Assembly (NCBI GenBank): GCA_013286315.1
Contig: JABDFX010000006.1
Span: forward strand, 1-64,000
Length of the DNA: 64,000 nucleotides
From: Bacteroidota bacterium
Lineage (GTDB): Bacteria; Bacteroidota; Bacteroidia; Chitinophagales; Chitinophagaceae
Reading direction: 5' to 3'
Part shown: piece after piece, positions 29,683-40,022 of the stretch
How positions within the stretch are numbered: position 1 is the stretch's first letter
Layout: every line of letters begins with the position of its first letter
Notes under the pieces: generated by a model
Told to the model about the DNA's origin: nothing
Seen by the model: only the letters and a program-made list of their open reading frames with translations
Databases searched by the model: none
Program-made: the position numbers and the translations under genes

Positions 29683-29909
29683 GCCTTATAATTAGAATGG
29701 TCCAGGTTAAGGCCAGCAAAAACAACAATAAAAAAAACTTCCTATTTCATTTCGAGTTCATTGGGACAAAGGCTTGAGGTAAAACTAACACCTAAAAATC
29801 GCATTTTAGTTTCTTGGCGAACATTTCATGTAATAATTCGTCTTATTGATAAAAACTCCTTTTATTAAAAAAACTTCATCGTTCGACTAAGCATAAACCC
29901 TTAGGGGTA

Positions 29910-30455
29910 TTGACTTTTATGATCATTGATAACACCTATTTAGAAGAACGAATTAATTATATTACTTTCAATAAAAAGATGTTGCAAATAACGTTATTGC
30001 TGGCTTTCGTAATTCCGGGCATACTTTTCTTTCTTGCTCAACAGAGAATATTACAGGTAATTAACCCGGAGAATAGAGAAATGTCTCCAGGTTCGGTATG
30101 GTTACAACTTATCCCCGGTTTCGGCTTGGTTTGGCAATTTATTGTCGTTACCCGGATCGCCCGTTCAGTATCAAAGGAAATGACATCCAAAATGGGCGAG
30201 GCCATTCTTGATAATTCTCAAGTACAAATTATAGGAACAGACGAGAGTCCAACTTATACCATCGGCATAGCATATTGCATATTAACTACGGCTGGCGTTA
30301 TTATAAATTATTCAACCAGACATTCTTCTGCATACCTGGCATTGTTCGGAAGTCTTTTTGTCCTTACGGGAATGGTTTGCTGGATCATATATTGGGTCAG
30401 GCTCGTCAACACAAAAAACAAACTAGTCGGGTTATCAGTCGGGATTGCCAGATAA
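29910..30455 (+). CDS. Hypothetical membrane protein
   Basis: 181-aa ORF with four hydrophobic segments; MTFMIIDNTYLEERINYITFNKKMLQITLLLAFVIPGILFFLAQ. Confidence 0.6.
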   Translation: MTFMIIDNTYLEERINYITFNKKMLQITLLLAFVIPGILFFLAQQRILQVINPENREMSPGSVWLQLIPGFGLVWQFIVVTRIARSVSKEMTSKMGEAILDNSQVQIIGTDESPTYTIGIAYCILTTAGVIINYSTRHSSAYLALFGSLFVLTGMVCWIIYWVRLVNTKNKLVGLSVGIAR

Positions 30456-30618
30456 CTTGTCTTATTTATTAATGTTCAGCAACAATCCGAGTCTCACCCA
30501 TTTCAGAACCAAAGTAATAAAAACTAAGGTCATTGCATTTACTGAGGGGTTATGGCAGAGGCAGGACAAAAAGCTATCGAATGGGAGACAACCACTGAAG
30601 GCAAACAGCCCTTATTAT

Positions 30619-31665
30619 CTATAAATGGTTTAATTCAGGATTGTTTTTTTTGACGTATAACTCGTTTATTAAAATAATTAAAATGGAAAGAATGGGTACA
30701 GCCAAAATAATTCCAATTACTCCCGATAAGGTTCCCATTATTAACTGACTTATAAAAGTAAGAGCAGGCGGCAGATGAATAATTCGTTTTTGTACTAAAG
30801 GCGTTATTATACTTTCAACAATGGTTTGACATGAAATATAAACAATGGCAACGACGATTGCTGTTTTTGTACTAATCATAACGGCCAGCAAAACACCAGG
30901 TATCATGGCGATGATAGGACCGAAATTAGGGACAATTTCCAGTAAGCCGGTGATCAATCCAAGTACGATAGTGGCTGGCAGTCCCACAATAGATAAACCA
31001 ACAGCTACCAAAATTGAAATAAGCGCCATGGAAACCAGAATACTCTTTAACCAGCCTTTTAAGGATATACTGATTCGATTCAAAATAGAATTCGCAACAT
31101 CTTTTTTATTTACCGGAATAAGATAAAGAATTCCCTTCCTGTAAGATGAAGGGTCTGCTGTAAAATAAATGCCGAAAAATATTATAATATAAAGATCACC
31201 TGCGACGCCAAAGCTGGTACGGAAGAATGTAGTGGCTGTGTCAAATATTTTTTGAGTATTATCTCCAGCAGTATAATCAAGAAATTTTTGACCAATAGGC
31301 GTATGTGAAATTCTTTCTTTCGTCGAGCTAATAATTTTTGGTAACGTATTGCTTAATTCAGTAACCTGAACCTGGATTTTTGACCCGATAAACCACATCA
31401 ACAGGCAAAGAAAAACGAGCGTTGCGAAAATGGATAAAAAAATTGCCAACTTTCTGACCAATTTTAATCGCCTTTCTATTATATCAGCAAGTCCGTGAAA
31501 ATACACCGCTATTAAAGCTCCGGCCAATGCCATCAGCAATATGTTAAAAGCGACTCGAAGGATCAATACAAAAGATATAAATAAGCAAATGATAGCGGTG
31601 GTTTGCCACACTTTTGCTGTAAGAGATAACTCTTTATTTTTCGAATGATCTGATTGCGTTTCCAT
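30619..31665 (-). CDS. AI-2E family transporter (PerM/UPF0118-type)
   Basis: ALAGALIAVYFHGLADIIERR...VGLSIVGLPATIVLGLITGLLEIVPNFGPIIAMIPGVLLA, typical C-terminal motif. Confidence 0.9.
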   Translation of the reverse strand: METQSDHSKNKELSLTAKVWQTTAIICLFISFVLILRVAFNILLMALAGALIAVYFHGLADIIERRLKLVRKLAIFLSIFATLVFLCLLMWFIGSKIQVQVTELSNTLPKIISSTKERISHTPIGQKFLDYTAGDNTQKIFDTATTFFRTSFGVAGDLYIIIFFGIYFTADPSSYRKGILYLIPVNKKDVANSILNRISISLKGWLKSILVSMALISILVAVGLSIVGLPATIVLGLITGLLEIVPNFGPIIAMIPGVLLAVMISTKTAIVVAIVYISCQTIVESIITPLVQKRIIHLPPALTFISQLIMGTLSGVIGIILAVPILSILIILINELYVKKNNPELNHL

Positions 31666-32035
31666 TAGACTATTCTGTTAACCTGGATATGCTGATAATA
31701 ATTATTCCTTTTATCAGGGCCCGTCAACTACTGGAAAAGCTGTATTAATTGAACAAAGCCTTCAGATATCATTGTTCATAGTTTTCAACAATTTCTGGTG
31801 GGCGAACTTGGGGCAAACCAAGCCACCAGGTATTTTATAGCAGTTTCCACGGCATTGATATACATAGCCAATTTTAAATTCATAACACGATAGAACTTAC
31901 TAAATTAAACTAAATCCCCAATACCTTTATGCGAAAAAATGATTTTACAATAATCATGTTGGGGTTATTAATAATTGGCAAAAAACAGCACCCGCGAAAC
32001 TTGAATCACAATAACAGCTAACTTCGACATCATAT

Positions 32036-34051
32036 ATGAAAATATTACTTTTTCTTTTTGCCGTATTGCTATTGCTGGCGGGTTGCCAAAACAAACCAGA
32101 AACAGTTGCCACGGCAGACATCCCCGGAATCGATTCTTCGGTCAAACCTGAAAACAACTTTTTTATGTATGTTAACCGTATCTGGTATGATACGGCCCAA
32201 ATACCGCCTTCGCAATCTGGTGTGGGTGCATACATGTTTATGAATTATCCTCAGCGCCTGCGATTGCAGGGTATTCTGGATAGCGTTTCAAAAGCCAATA
32301 ATACTGCAGGCAGTATTGAACAAAAGCTGGGTGATTTTTATGCTTCGGGAATGGATACAACCACGATTAACCAACGCAGCTTTGATCCTGTTAAGCCAGT
32401 GCTTGCCAGAATTGACAGCATCAGTAGTCTTACTTCTTTGATGAAATTTGTTGCAACAGAAGCCAGGTTAAACAATACTTCTTTTTTGGCTTTTAGAGTG
32501 GGTCCGGACAATAAAAACAGCAAACTGAACATAGCACATATCTATCAAACGGGTATCGGCCTACCCGAGAGAGATTATTATTTCAAATCGGATGCACCCA
32601 GCGTGGCTATTCAGCAAGCCTACAAATTATACCTCACCAGGCTATTTCAGCTTACCGGAAGCGATACGGCAACAGCATCTAAAGATGCTGGTATTGTTTA
32701 TAATATTGACGAACAACTCGCTGGTTCTCACAGAACAAATATTGAATTGCGCGACGTAAATGCAAATTATAATAAGATGTCCGTTTCAATGCTTGAAAAG
32801 AAACACCCAAATATTGGATGGCAGAATGTTTTAAATGATTTGGGTGCGAAAACGGATTCTATCGATGTGGCTCAGCCTGCATATTACGACAAGCTGAATA
32901 CCGCCCTGAAATCCATTCCGATCAACAAATGGAAAATTTACCTGAAGGCTTACACTCTTAGTAACTATGCAGATGAGTTAAGCCAGCCTTTTGTGGATGC
33001 TTCATTCGAGTTTAATAAAGTAATTTCCGGGCAGGCGGTGCAAAAAACGCGTGGTGAAATAATGGCGGCTTCGGTAGACCAGCTATTAGGTGAGGCATTG
33101 GGACAATTATACGTTAAAAAATATTTTACAGAAGATGCAAAAAAACGTGTGCTGGATCTGGTAAATAATTTACAAAAAGCATTAGCCGCAAGAATAGATA
33201 AGCTGGACTGGATGAGCGATAGTACAAAACTAAAATCCAAAGAAAAATTGTTCGCCATCACCAAGAAGATAGGCTATCCCGATAAGTGGAGAGACTATAG
33301 CAATGTGATGATTGTAAAAGATAAATATTTTGAAAATGTCGTATCGGCTTCATCTTACCATTATTTGTTTCAACTGGCTAAACTGAACAAACCGGTGGAT
33401 AGAAGCGAGTGGCTCACCACACCTTCAACAGTTACTGCTTATTACAACCCAAACGCCAATGAAATTGTTTTTCCGGCGGCTATATTGCAACCTCCCTATT
33501 TTGACAATAATGCCGATGATGCATTCAACTACGGAGGTATCGGCATGGTAATCGGTCATGAAATTACACATTCATTTGACGACCAGGGCGCCCAGTTCGA
33601 CAAAGAAGGCAACGTAAAAAACTGGTGGACAAAAGATGACTATGCAAAGTTCAAAGCAAGAACCCAAAATGTAATTGACCTCTATAATACTTTCGTGGTG
33701 CTTGATACCGTTCACGTTAAGGGCGCAATGACCGTTGGTGAAAATGCCGCGGATGTAGGTGGCGTTTCTATCGCTTATGATGCTTTTAAGCTGACCAAAG
33801 AAGGACAAGACACCACTAAGATTGGCGGCTATACACCAGACCAGCGGTTCTTTATTTCTGTTGCGCGTATTTGGCGTGTAAAAATGAAAAATGAATTCCT
33901 GCGTTTATGGATCAATAATAATCCACACTCTCCTCCGATATGGCGCGTAAATGGTCCGTTGATGAACAATCCACATTTTTATGAGGCATTCCAGGTAAAG
34001 CAAGGCGATTCCATGTATTTACCTGAAGAGAAAAGGATCCATATCTGGTAA
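32036..34051 (+). CDS. M13 family metallopeptidase (neprilysin/PepO-like), lipoprotein
   Basis: VIGHEITHSFDDQGAQFDKEGN (HExxH) and GENAADVGGVSIAYDAF; lipobox LLLAGCQNKP; C-terminal RIHIW. Confidence 0.94.
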   Translation: MKILLFLFAVLLLLAGCQNKPETVATADIPGIDSSVKPENNFFMYVNRIWYDTAQIPPSQSGVGAYMFMNYPQRLRLQGILDSVSKANNTAGSIEQKLGDFYASGMDTTTINQRSFDPVKPVLARIDSISSLTSLMKFVATEARLNNTSFLAFRVGPDNKNSKLNIAHIYQTGIGLPERDYYFKSDAPSVAIQQAYKLYLTRLFQLTGSDTATASKDAGIVYNIDEQLAGSHRTNIELRDVNANYNKMSVSMLEKKHPNIGWQNVLNDLGAKTDSIDVAQPAYYDKLNTALKSIPINKWKIYLKAYTLSNYADELSQPFVDASFEFNKVISGQAVQKTRGEIMAASVDQLLGEALGQLYVKKYFTEDAKKRVLDLVNNLQKALAARIDKLDWMSDSTKLKSKEKLFAITKKIGYPDKWRDYSNVMIVKDKYFENVVSASSYHYLFQLAKLNKPVDRSEWLTTPSTVTAYYNPNANEIVFPAAILQPPYFDNNADDAFNYGGIGMVIGHEITHSFDDQGAQFDKEGNVKNWWTKDDYAKFKARTQNVIDLYNTFVVLDTVHVKGAMTVGENAADVGGVSIAYDAFKLTKEGQDTTKIGGYTPDQRFFISVARIWRVKMKNEFLRLWINNNPHSPPIWRVNGPLMNNPHFYEAFQVKQGDSMYLPEEKRIHIW

Positions 34052-34413
34052 ATCAAACTGCCGGCGATCTGTCCAATGGATTAGTAATGGATGGGTGCTC
34101 CTCCACTAATAGCGGATTCCTTTCAAATGTCTTTCAGCTTCATTAAGTAAGTCAAACAATTGCGTCATTATCAAATGATTTAGCTACAGGACTACTTTTT
34201 TTGGCTAAAAATGACCATCCTTGCTTTGAATTTAGTTTCAAGGTAGCAAAATGAATCTCCTGACAGAGATCTTAACAAAATTTAATTGGCACCGAAAATA
34301 GTACATTGTCAATACCATTATTTTTCAGGCTCCGCGTCTTATAGTATAAATTTGAGTGTTATGTGTTAATGGCAAGGCAGAGACAGTTACCCTAAACCAA
34401 AGTCTGGCAAAAA

Positions 34414-35145
34414 ATGAACGATAGCGATATAAAAAGGTTTTCCCGACTGACCGCAATTTTAATCCAACTTCAAACAAAGAGAATTTTGACTTCAACAACT
34501 CTTGCTGAAAAATTTGGAGTAAGTGTTAGGACAGTTTACAGAGATATAAAAGCATTGGAACAGGCGGGTGTACCAATATTTGCAGAAGACGGAAAAGGAT
34601 ATTCACTAATGGAAGGCTATAGAATTCCGCCGGTTATGTTCACTGAAAGTGAAGCAAATGCCTTAATCACTGTCGAACAATTAGTTCTAAAAAATAGAGA
34701 TAGTTCTCTCATTAAAGAATATACTGAGGCGATAAATAAAATAAAAGCAGTATTGTTATATTCAACAAGAGAGAAAGCCAATTTGCTTTCCAAAAGAATT
34801 GCCGTCAGTCCTGCCACCCCAAATACAGATTCGAGCAGTTCCCTGACTTTAATTCAAAATGCATTGACAACATTCAAAGTTTTGAATATAACTTATCATT
34901 CAGAACATAAAGACGAAAAAACAGAACGAAAAATAGAACCTTTTGCGTTGTATTATAATCTGGAAGAAAGTTGGACACTTATTGCTTATTGCAGATTAAG
35001 GAAGGATTACAGGATGTTTCGTTTAAGTAGAATTTCAAGAATTGAGCCTCTTAATTTAAATTTTGCACCTCACAAACTAACGCTAAAAGAATATTTAGAT
35101 AGTAAAGAGAAAAATTTCAAAACCCCTGACATACCCTTGTCATAA
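34414..35145 (+). CDS. HTH plus WYL-domain transcriptional regulator (YafY type)
   Basis: FSRLTAILIQLQTKRILTSTTLAEKFGVSVRTVYRDIKALEQAGVPIFAEDGKGYSLMEGYRIPP. Confidence 0.9.
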   Translation: MNDSDIKRFSRLTAILIQLQTKRILTSTTLAEKFGVSVRTVYRDIKALEQAGVPIFAEDGKGYSLMEGYRIPPVMFTESEANALITVEQLVLKNRDSSLIKEYTEAINKIKAVLLYSTREKANLLSKRIAVSPATPNTDSSSSLTLIQNALTTFKVLNITYHSEHKDEKTERKIEPFALYYNLEESWTLIAYCRLRKDYRMFRLSRISRIEPLNLNFAPHKLTLKEYLDSKEKNFKTPDIPLS

Positions 35146-35189
35146 CCTCGTTCTACTTTTGTATTGTCAAACAATTAAAGTTATAAAAT

Positions 35190-35585
35190 ATGAAAGTAGT
35201 ATCATTAAGAATTATCACCGCTGACATCAGGCAATTGGTTCTATTTTTAGAAAAAGCCACCACTTTATCCGCTAAGTGGTCGACAGACGACTTCGCAGAG
35301 ATAGTTACAAAGTCTTTCACCCTGGCAATAGGAAGTACAAAAACACTAGCTTTCTTTGGTGAAGGAGTTGCTCAACCATCCTATAACAAAAGCTTAATCA
35401 TAGAGTTTCTTGTTGAGAATGTGGATGACGATTACGAAAGGATTAAAGACTTAACCAGCGATATTGTTCAAAAGCCGACAACAATGCCTTGGGGAAATCG
35501 TTCATTACTGTTTCGTGACCCGGATGGCAATTTAATAAATTTCTTTACGCCCGTGACTTCCGAGGCAATTAGGAAATTTGCTTAA
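35190..35585 (+). CDS. VOC family protein (glyoxalase/bleomycin-resistance fold)
   Basis: VSLRIITADIRQLVLFLEKATTLSAKW...MPWGNRSLLFRDPDGNLINFFTPV. Confidence 0.85.
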   Translation: MKVVSLRIITADIRQLVLFLEKATTLSAKWSTDDFAEIVTKSFTLAIGSTKTLAFFGEGVAQPSYNKSLIIEFLVENVDDDYERIKDLTSDIVQKPTTMPWGNRSLLFRDPDGNLINFFTPVTSEAIRKFA

Positions 35586-35596
35586 TGGAAAAGCCC

Positions 35597-35614
35597 AGCC
35601 ACTAACCAGTGGCT
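35597..35614. terminator. Possible hairpin downstream of the VOC gene
   Basis: AGCCACT-AACC-AGTGGCT, a 7-bp perfect stem starting 12 nt after the stop codon; no U-tract. Confidence 0.35.
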
Positions 35615-35643
35615 TGCGGCAGGTGTGGCAGTAAATTAACTTT

Positions 35644-36096
35644 GTGAAAAAACAGACAATGAAAAAAATAACACGCGATCAACTTATAGCGCGGTTAGTC
35701 AAGGCGGGCGAACTTTTTGTTTTAGGCGATGATAAGGATGAGGTTGACTCATTTTTCGACACACGTAATTTTCGCTTTCACAGCCCTGGTGTCGATATTG
35801 ACTATGCGAGCCTCAAAAACTATTTTAAATCTGTACGTGCGGCATTGGATGATCGCTCAATTAAGCGAGGCATCATTGTCGCTGAAGGAAATTATGTTAC
35901 TTGTCAGACAAGAATTGAGGGTAAATTTGTTAGAGAATTTACGCAATCACCTGAGGGTACTCTGCCACCGAACGGACAACATATAATCTTTGATCTAATA
36001 AACATCTTCCGATTTGACGATCAGGGCAGGCTCGCAGAGGAATGGGTGCAAACAGACAACAGAAGTCTTCTCCGTCAACTAAGCAAGCATAACTGA
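35644..36096 (+). CDS. SnoaL-like / NTF2-fold protein
   Basis: KAGELFVLGDDKDEVDSFFDTRNFRFHSPGVDIDYASLKNYFKSVRAALDDRS...LINIFRFDDQGRLAEEWVQTDNRSLLRQL. Confidence 0.75.
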   Translation: MKKQTMKKITRDQLIARLVKAGELFVLGDDKDEVDSFFDTRNFRFHSPGVDIDYASLKNYFKSVRAALDDRSIKRGIIVAEGNYVTCQTRIEGKFVREFTQSPEGTLPPNGQHIIFDLINIFRFDDQGRLAEEWVQTDNRSLLRQLSKHN

Positions 36097-36169
36097 GGCA
36101 GGATTAACTTACGGTGGCACGAACGCTTAACACGGGGTTTTCTGAATTCTATGGTAAAAACTCAGTACT

Positions 36170-36775
36170 TTATTTACCCAGACCCATTTGATTCATATAG
36201 GTCTGGTTATCCCAGAACAATGATTCCTCAACCATTAAACCATCTTTCCAGTGACCGACGGTACACATCGGTATCTTAAATGATTTTCCTGTTGGCTTTA
36301 TGAATTTTCCATTTCCGACAGGCATAGGCTTCGAAAACGTGCCTTCCATGACACCTGTAACACAAGTCCATTCACCTGTTCCGTTTCCGAACCGAATGGG
36401 ATGCACTTTGATCCGTGTATCCGGAGCGTAAACAAACATGGCTATCATATCCTGTATATGTCTGGCAAGTCCGTTTGTATGATGACCGTCCGGCCAGTTC
36501 ACTACAATATCATTTGAATGGGTTTCGTGAAAGCGAACCCAATCCTGCCCCGAAAATATTACAAAATCGAGCGTGTCGAATTTGATAAGATGTTGTTCAA
36601 GGGTATCTCTTCCATCGGCATAGATCTTCAAAGCATTTGTCATGGAATCAATCTTTGCCTGCATTTCTTTAGAAACACCGCTGTCATATCCTGAGCAGCC
36701 CCAAAAGGAGATCATACATGCGCCCATGCACAACACTAAAATGGCCGTGGATAATTTGCTATTGGTTCTATTCAT
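36170..36775 (-). CDS. SnoaL/NTF2-like lipoprotein
   Basis: Lipobox-like MISFWGCSG; RDTLEQHLIKFDTLDFVIFSGQDWVRFHETHSNDIVVNWPDG; start moved to MNRTNSKLST. Confidence 0.65.
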   Translation of the reverse strand: MNRTNSKLSTAILVLCMGACMISFWGCSGYDSGVSKEMQAKIDSMTNALKIYADGRDTLEQHLIKFDTLDFVIFSGQDWVRFHETHSNDIVVNWPDGHHTNGLARHIQDMIAMFVYAPDTRIKVHPIRFGNGTGEWTCVTGVMEGTFSKPMPVGNGKFIKPTGKSFKIPMCTVGHWKDGLMVEESLFWDNQTYMNQMGLGK

Positions 36776-36782
36776 TGTTACT

Positions 36783-36980
36783 TTAATTTTTAGCGTTGGT
36801 GGTGAACATTTCCGAACTTTCCAATACATCTTCTGTTTTTGATTTTTTTAGTTCCACTGAACAACTGATCCACACTTCATCGCTCAACAACAGACCTCCT
36901 CCGTCCATCATACTATTCCAGACCAGGCCCCAATCCTTTCGATGAATTTTACCGTTTCGCCGGTGAAGGCGGAGGATCCC
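36783..36980 (-). pseudogene. Remnant of a YceI-family protein (C-terminal part only, probable frameshift)
   Basis: Minus-strand reading NGKIHRKDWGLVWNSMMDGGGLLLSDEVWISCSVELKKSKTEDVLESSEMFTTNAKN* matches the conserved C-terminus of YceI proteins (K-x-N/H-RKD-[WF]-GL-x-WN...G-x-L[LV]SDEV). There is no matching full-length ORF upstream. Confidence 0.75.
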
Positions 36981-37101
36981 CGGAAAGATTTATTGAAATC
37001 ACTTTGTCACCTGAATCCATTGCGCAATCTCCAACTAATCCCAGGGGCACACCAATACCCGCAATATTTTTCGGCAATATAAAGCCTTTACATTGCGTAA
37101 G

Positions 37102-37129
37102 AAAAACGGAAGACTGACCTTCCGTTTTT
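37102..37129 (-). terminator. Intrinsic terminator downstream of the BON-domain gene
   Basis: aaaaacggaag-actgac-cttccgttttt: perfect stem with T-tract on both strands, 11 nt past the stop of the 37140-37796 gene. Confidence 0.85.
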
Positions 37130-37139
37130 CTTTTCATTA

Positions 37140-37796
37140 TTAATTATATTCAATGACCAATTCATTATCTACCGTCAAAACACCTGGTGCGTTCCAGGCA
37201 ATTCTGGCGGCTTCTTCTTTTTGAAAAAATGAATGAACTACCCCGTCCAGTTTTACTTTACTGCCTGATACATGTACATGGATTTCTTCATCGTCAACTG
37301 CCCAGTTCCTTGCCAATGCATGTTCGATCTCCCTCTGTTCTATAGCGTCCTGAATGTTGGGTTTAATTTTAATGTTATTGGTAACTCCTTTTACACCTAT
37401 CAGATTGTTGACAATATTTCTAGCCGCCACGCGCTGAAAGTTCCACGGAACTTCGCCTTCCAGGGTTACCCACCCGTTTTCGACAGTTATCTTAATTTTA
37501 TCGTCCGGTACGTCCCATGTCGATCTAAATCCTTTCAAAGCATCGTTCGCAATGTCGGTATCAGATTTTTTAAAAGTGTTGCTAAACTTAACCTCGATTT
37601 TTTCGACCACGGCCTTAACACCCACTACGCTTTTGGCCGCCGTTTCTGCTTCTATTTTCTTTGCATAACTATCAACAATACCTGTGAGGGTCACCACCCC
37701 ATCTTTGGCAATAACCCCAATTTCAGCCGCATTCAGTAAAGGTTCCCATTTAATGGCATCCTGAACGTCTTTCTGTAAATCTGCGTTTGTTTTCAT
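37140..37796 (-). CDS. BON-domain protein (OsmY-like, three BON domains)
   Basis: Three repeats of the BON pattern (VVTLTGIVDSYAKKIEAETAAKSVVGVKAVVEKIEV; GWVTLEGEVPWNFQRVAARNIVNNLIGVKGVTNNIKI; SKVKLDGVVHSFFQKEEAARIAWNAPGVLTVDNELVI). Confidence 0.93.
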   Translation of the reverse strand: MKTNADLQKDVQDAIKWEPLLNAAEIGVIAKDGVVTLTGIVDSYAKKIEAETAAKSVVGVKAVVEKIEVKFSNTFKKSDTDIANDALKGFRSTWDVPDDKIKITVENGWVTLEGEVPWNFQRVAARNIVNNLIGVKGVTNNIKIKPNIQDAIEQREIEHALARNWAVDDEEIHVHVSGSKVKLDGVVHSFFQKEEAARIAWNAPGVLTVDNELVIEYN

Positions 37797-38669
37797 TTTG
37801 TTTTATTTAATGGTGAAAAAATGAATTGAATACGAACCGACTTTTTTTATAAACATGTTACTGCGTCCGCGAAGCCGCGTAATAAGTTGGGATCACCGGG
37901 TTACCGTTAAAATCAGATGATTTTAATTTCCGATCCGTTGTGGACTCCAGATCAATGTCTGGGGCATATGCCTCATTTTGTAAAATCATCAGGTGAAAAT
38001 TGGTAGGTCAAATGAGTTCCATTTTCCCGGGAACATTCCTAAGTAGTCGGCAACAAGGTGCCAACTTTTCCTCCTACCGCTCTATTGTACCTTTCAGGTT
38101 ATAAAATTTTTCCTCAGCGATGTCACTACTATTCGTGTAGGTGATGGCATTTTCTCCAGAATGAAAATTGAATTTTTGTATGATAATTTTCATTGTAATA
38201 TTTTTTTGAATTGACTTTTGCGACTTTGTAGAAGTATTTCCAATCTCAATTACCAGTTCCCAGGTAAGGAATGTCTTCCCAAAGGGTAAGGGATATATGA
38301 TACATTCGATACCTGATATTCAAATGGTAAAGAGGTTGGGGGAAGAAGACTGCAGCGGGTTAAATTAGTTATCAATAAGGAACGGTGAGCGATAGCGTAA
38401 TTGACAGTCGTTGAAAAGGAAAGCTGGAAATGGATATGACCCGATCAACATTTATTCTGAATCGAATTTAAATTATTTTTTTAAAATTACCTGATAAGAT
38501 TTTCTGTTAACCTATTGTTAACCGCCTGGAATCTTTGACACCAACAAAACATATTTAGACGAAGAAGCTTTAGATGATCCGATAAATTCCCAATCGAAAA
38601 GTTTTTCAGGGCGAAATTGTTTCTACTAACGAGACTGACACAGGAATCTCAAATCAGGAAACCGAAAAA

Positions 38670-38790
38670 ATGGAAGTACACAAACATCCTCACCATGTAA
38701 CTCATAAAAAGAAATGGGGTGAATATCTTTTGGAATTTATAATGTTGTTTCTTGCAGTATGGATGGGAGCCTACGATAACATCAATAAGT
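38670..38790 (+). pseudogene. Truncated N-terminus of a small Bacteroidota membrane protein (MEVHxHPH family)
   Basis: MEVHKHPHHVTHKKKWGEYLLEFIMLFLAVWMGA resembles the N-terminus of the MEVHHHPHxxxKKxxxYxLEFLMIFLAVTMGF proteins recalled from Bacteroidota. The reading then continues into the 3' flank of arr. Confidence 0.6.
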
Positions 38791-38808
38791 GGCCCGGTGC
38801 GTTTTTGG

Positions 38809-39261
38809 TCAGTCTTCTATTGCCTCAATACCAAGCTGCTTTGCCCGCTCAATACCGTCCTTCATTGCTTTGACTTGTTCTGGTGAGTGTCCCTGCCAAA
38901 TAGTAATTTCCCCAACGACCTTAAATGAATGTGCTGAGCGATAAGACTTTGATGGATTGCCCGGGAATTTTTTGTCAGTTAAATTGGGGTCGTCCTCAAT
39001 TGGACCCATTGGTTCCACCAGATATATTCTTTCACGCCCTTCACCCAGAGCAAGTTCTGCTCCCCAAATAGCCGCATCCAATGTGGCTGTGAGATAAATA
39101 TATTTAGCATTTTTTCTTTGTCCATAGTTTGAGTTAAGACCTATTTCGATAAAGTCGCCCATTTTCAGGTCTGCTTTTGTGCCGTGGAAGTATGTCTGAG
39201 CAAAAGGGCTTTGCATGGAGTCATTCAATTTTTTCTCGTTTTTATTTTCTTTCATTGTCAT
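38809..39261 (-). CDS. arr: NAD(+)--rifampin ADP-ribosyltransferase (Arr family)
   Basis: FAQTYFHGTKADLKMGDFIEIGLNSNYGQRKNAKYIYLTATLDAAIWGAELALGEGRERIYLVEPMGPIEDDPNLTDKKFPGNPSKSYRSAHSFKVVGEI is strongly Arr-like. Confidence 0.93.
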   Translation of the reverse strand: MTMKENKNEKKLNDSMQSPFAQTYFHGTKADLKMGDFIEIGLNSNYGQRKNAKYIYLTATLDAAIWGAELALGEGRERIYLVEPMGPIEDDPNLTDKKFPGNPSKSYRSAHSFKVVGEITIWQGHSPEQVKAMKDGIERAKQLGIEAIED

Positions 39262-39494
39262 ATTTATAGGTGGTGTCTTTTCTTGTACATTGGTTTTCCC
39301 TGCTGCCGAACCTGATTTTCAAGCAAAGGTCGGCGTGTCCCCGAACAAATACGGGCCTTTAAGTAATTGTCTCAAAGCGGTTCCAACTAATTTTATGCCA
39401 ACACTTTAATATTCCGGGAAACGACCCCATATCTTTGATAAGTAACCGAATATACAATTGCCATATTACCGGCAATGAGATTCAAAAAAGAATC

Positions 39495-39989
39495 ATGAAA
39501 AAAAATGCCTCATTAACACTTTTAGCTCTGCTTATCAGCCTCCTTACTTCGATCACTGCATCCGCTCAAAGTCAGGATTCCTACGTTTACAAACCCGAAT
39601 CGCAGGAACTGTATAATACCATTGTCCATATGGACAGTGTCTATTTTAACGCCTACAATGATTGCGACATGGATAAACAAGCCGCTATTTATGCCGACAG
39701 TATTGAATTTTATCATGACGGTAGCGGCCTACAAACCTCAAAAAAGATGCTATTAGCGGCGATTAAGGAGAATATCTGCGGCAAAGTGACCCGTGTGTTG
39801 GTAAAGGGAAGCATCGAAGTTTATCAAATACCAAATTTCGGTGCCGTCGAGATTGGTCTTCACCGGTTCATTAATCATGCGGAAAACAACAGCATGTCAA
39901 GGCCCGACAAATTTATCGTCATTTGGCGGCACAATAACGACCAATGGCAAATAACCCGCGTAATCAGCCTGCATACCGGCAATAAATAG
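39495..39989 (+). CDS. DUF4440/NTF2-like secreted protein
   Basis: Signal peptide MKKNASLTLLALLISLLTSITASAQS; MDSVYFNAYNDCDMDKQAAIYADSIEFYHDGSGLQTSKKMLLAAIKENICGKVTR. Confidence 0.75.
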   Translation: MKKNASLTLLALLISLLTSITASAQSQDSYVYKPESQELYNTIVHMDSVYFNAYNDCDMDKQAAIYADSIEFYHDGSGLQTSKKMLLAAIKENICGKVTRVLVKGSIEVYQIPNFGAVEIGLHRFINHAENNSMSRPDKFIVIWRHNNDQWQITRVISLHTGNK

Positions 39990-40022
39990 GATTAGTAGCG
40001 CTCTACGGCGCCGTGCAGAAAT

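Noticed and set aside
24544-30500. Integrative element inserted at tRNA-Asp
   Set aside because: No integrase and no second copy of the tRNA 3' end were found by eye; kept only as a weak accessory-cluster observation.
38770-38810. Integron attC site next to arr
   Set aside because: No convincing RYYYAAC/GTTRRRY pair flanking arr; GTTATCG fails the core-site pattern.
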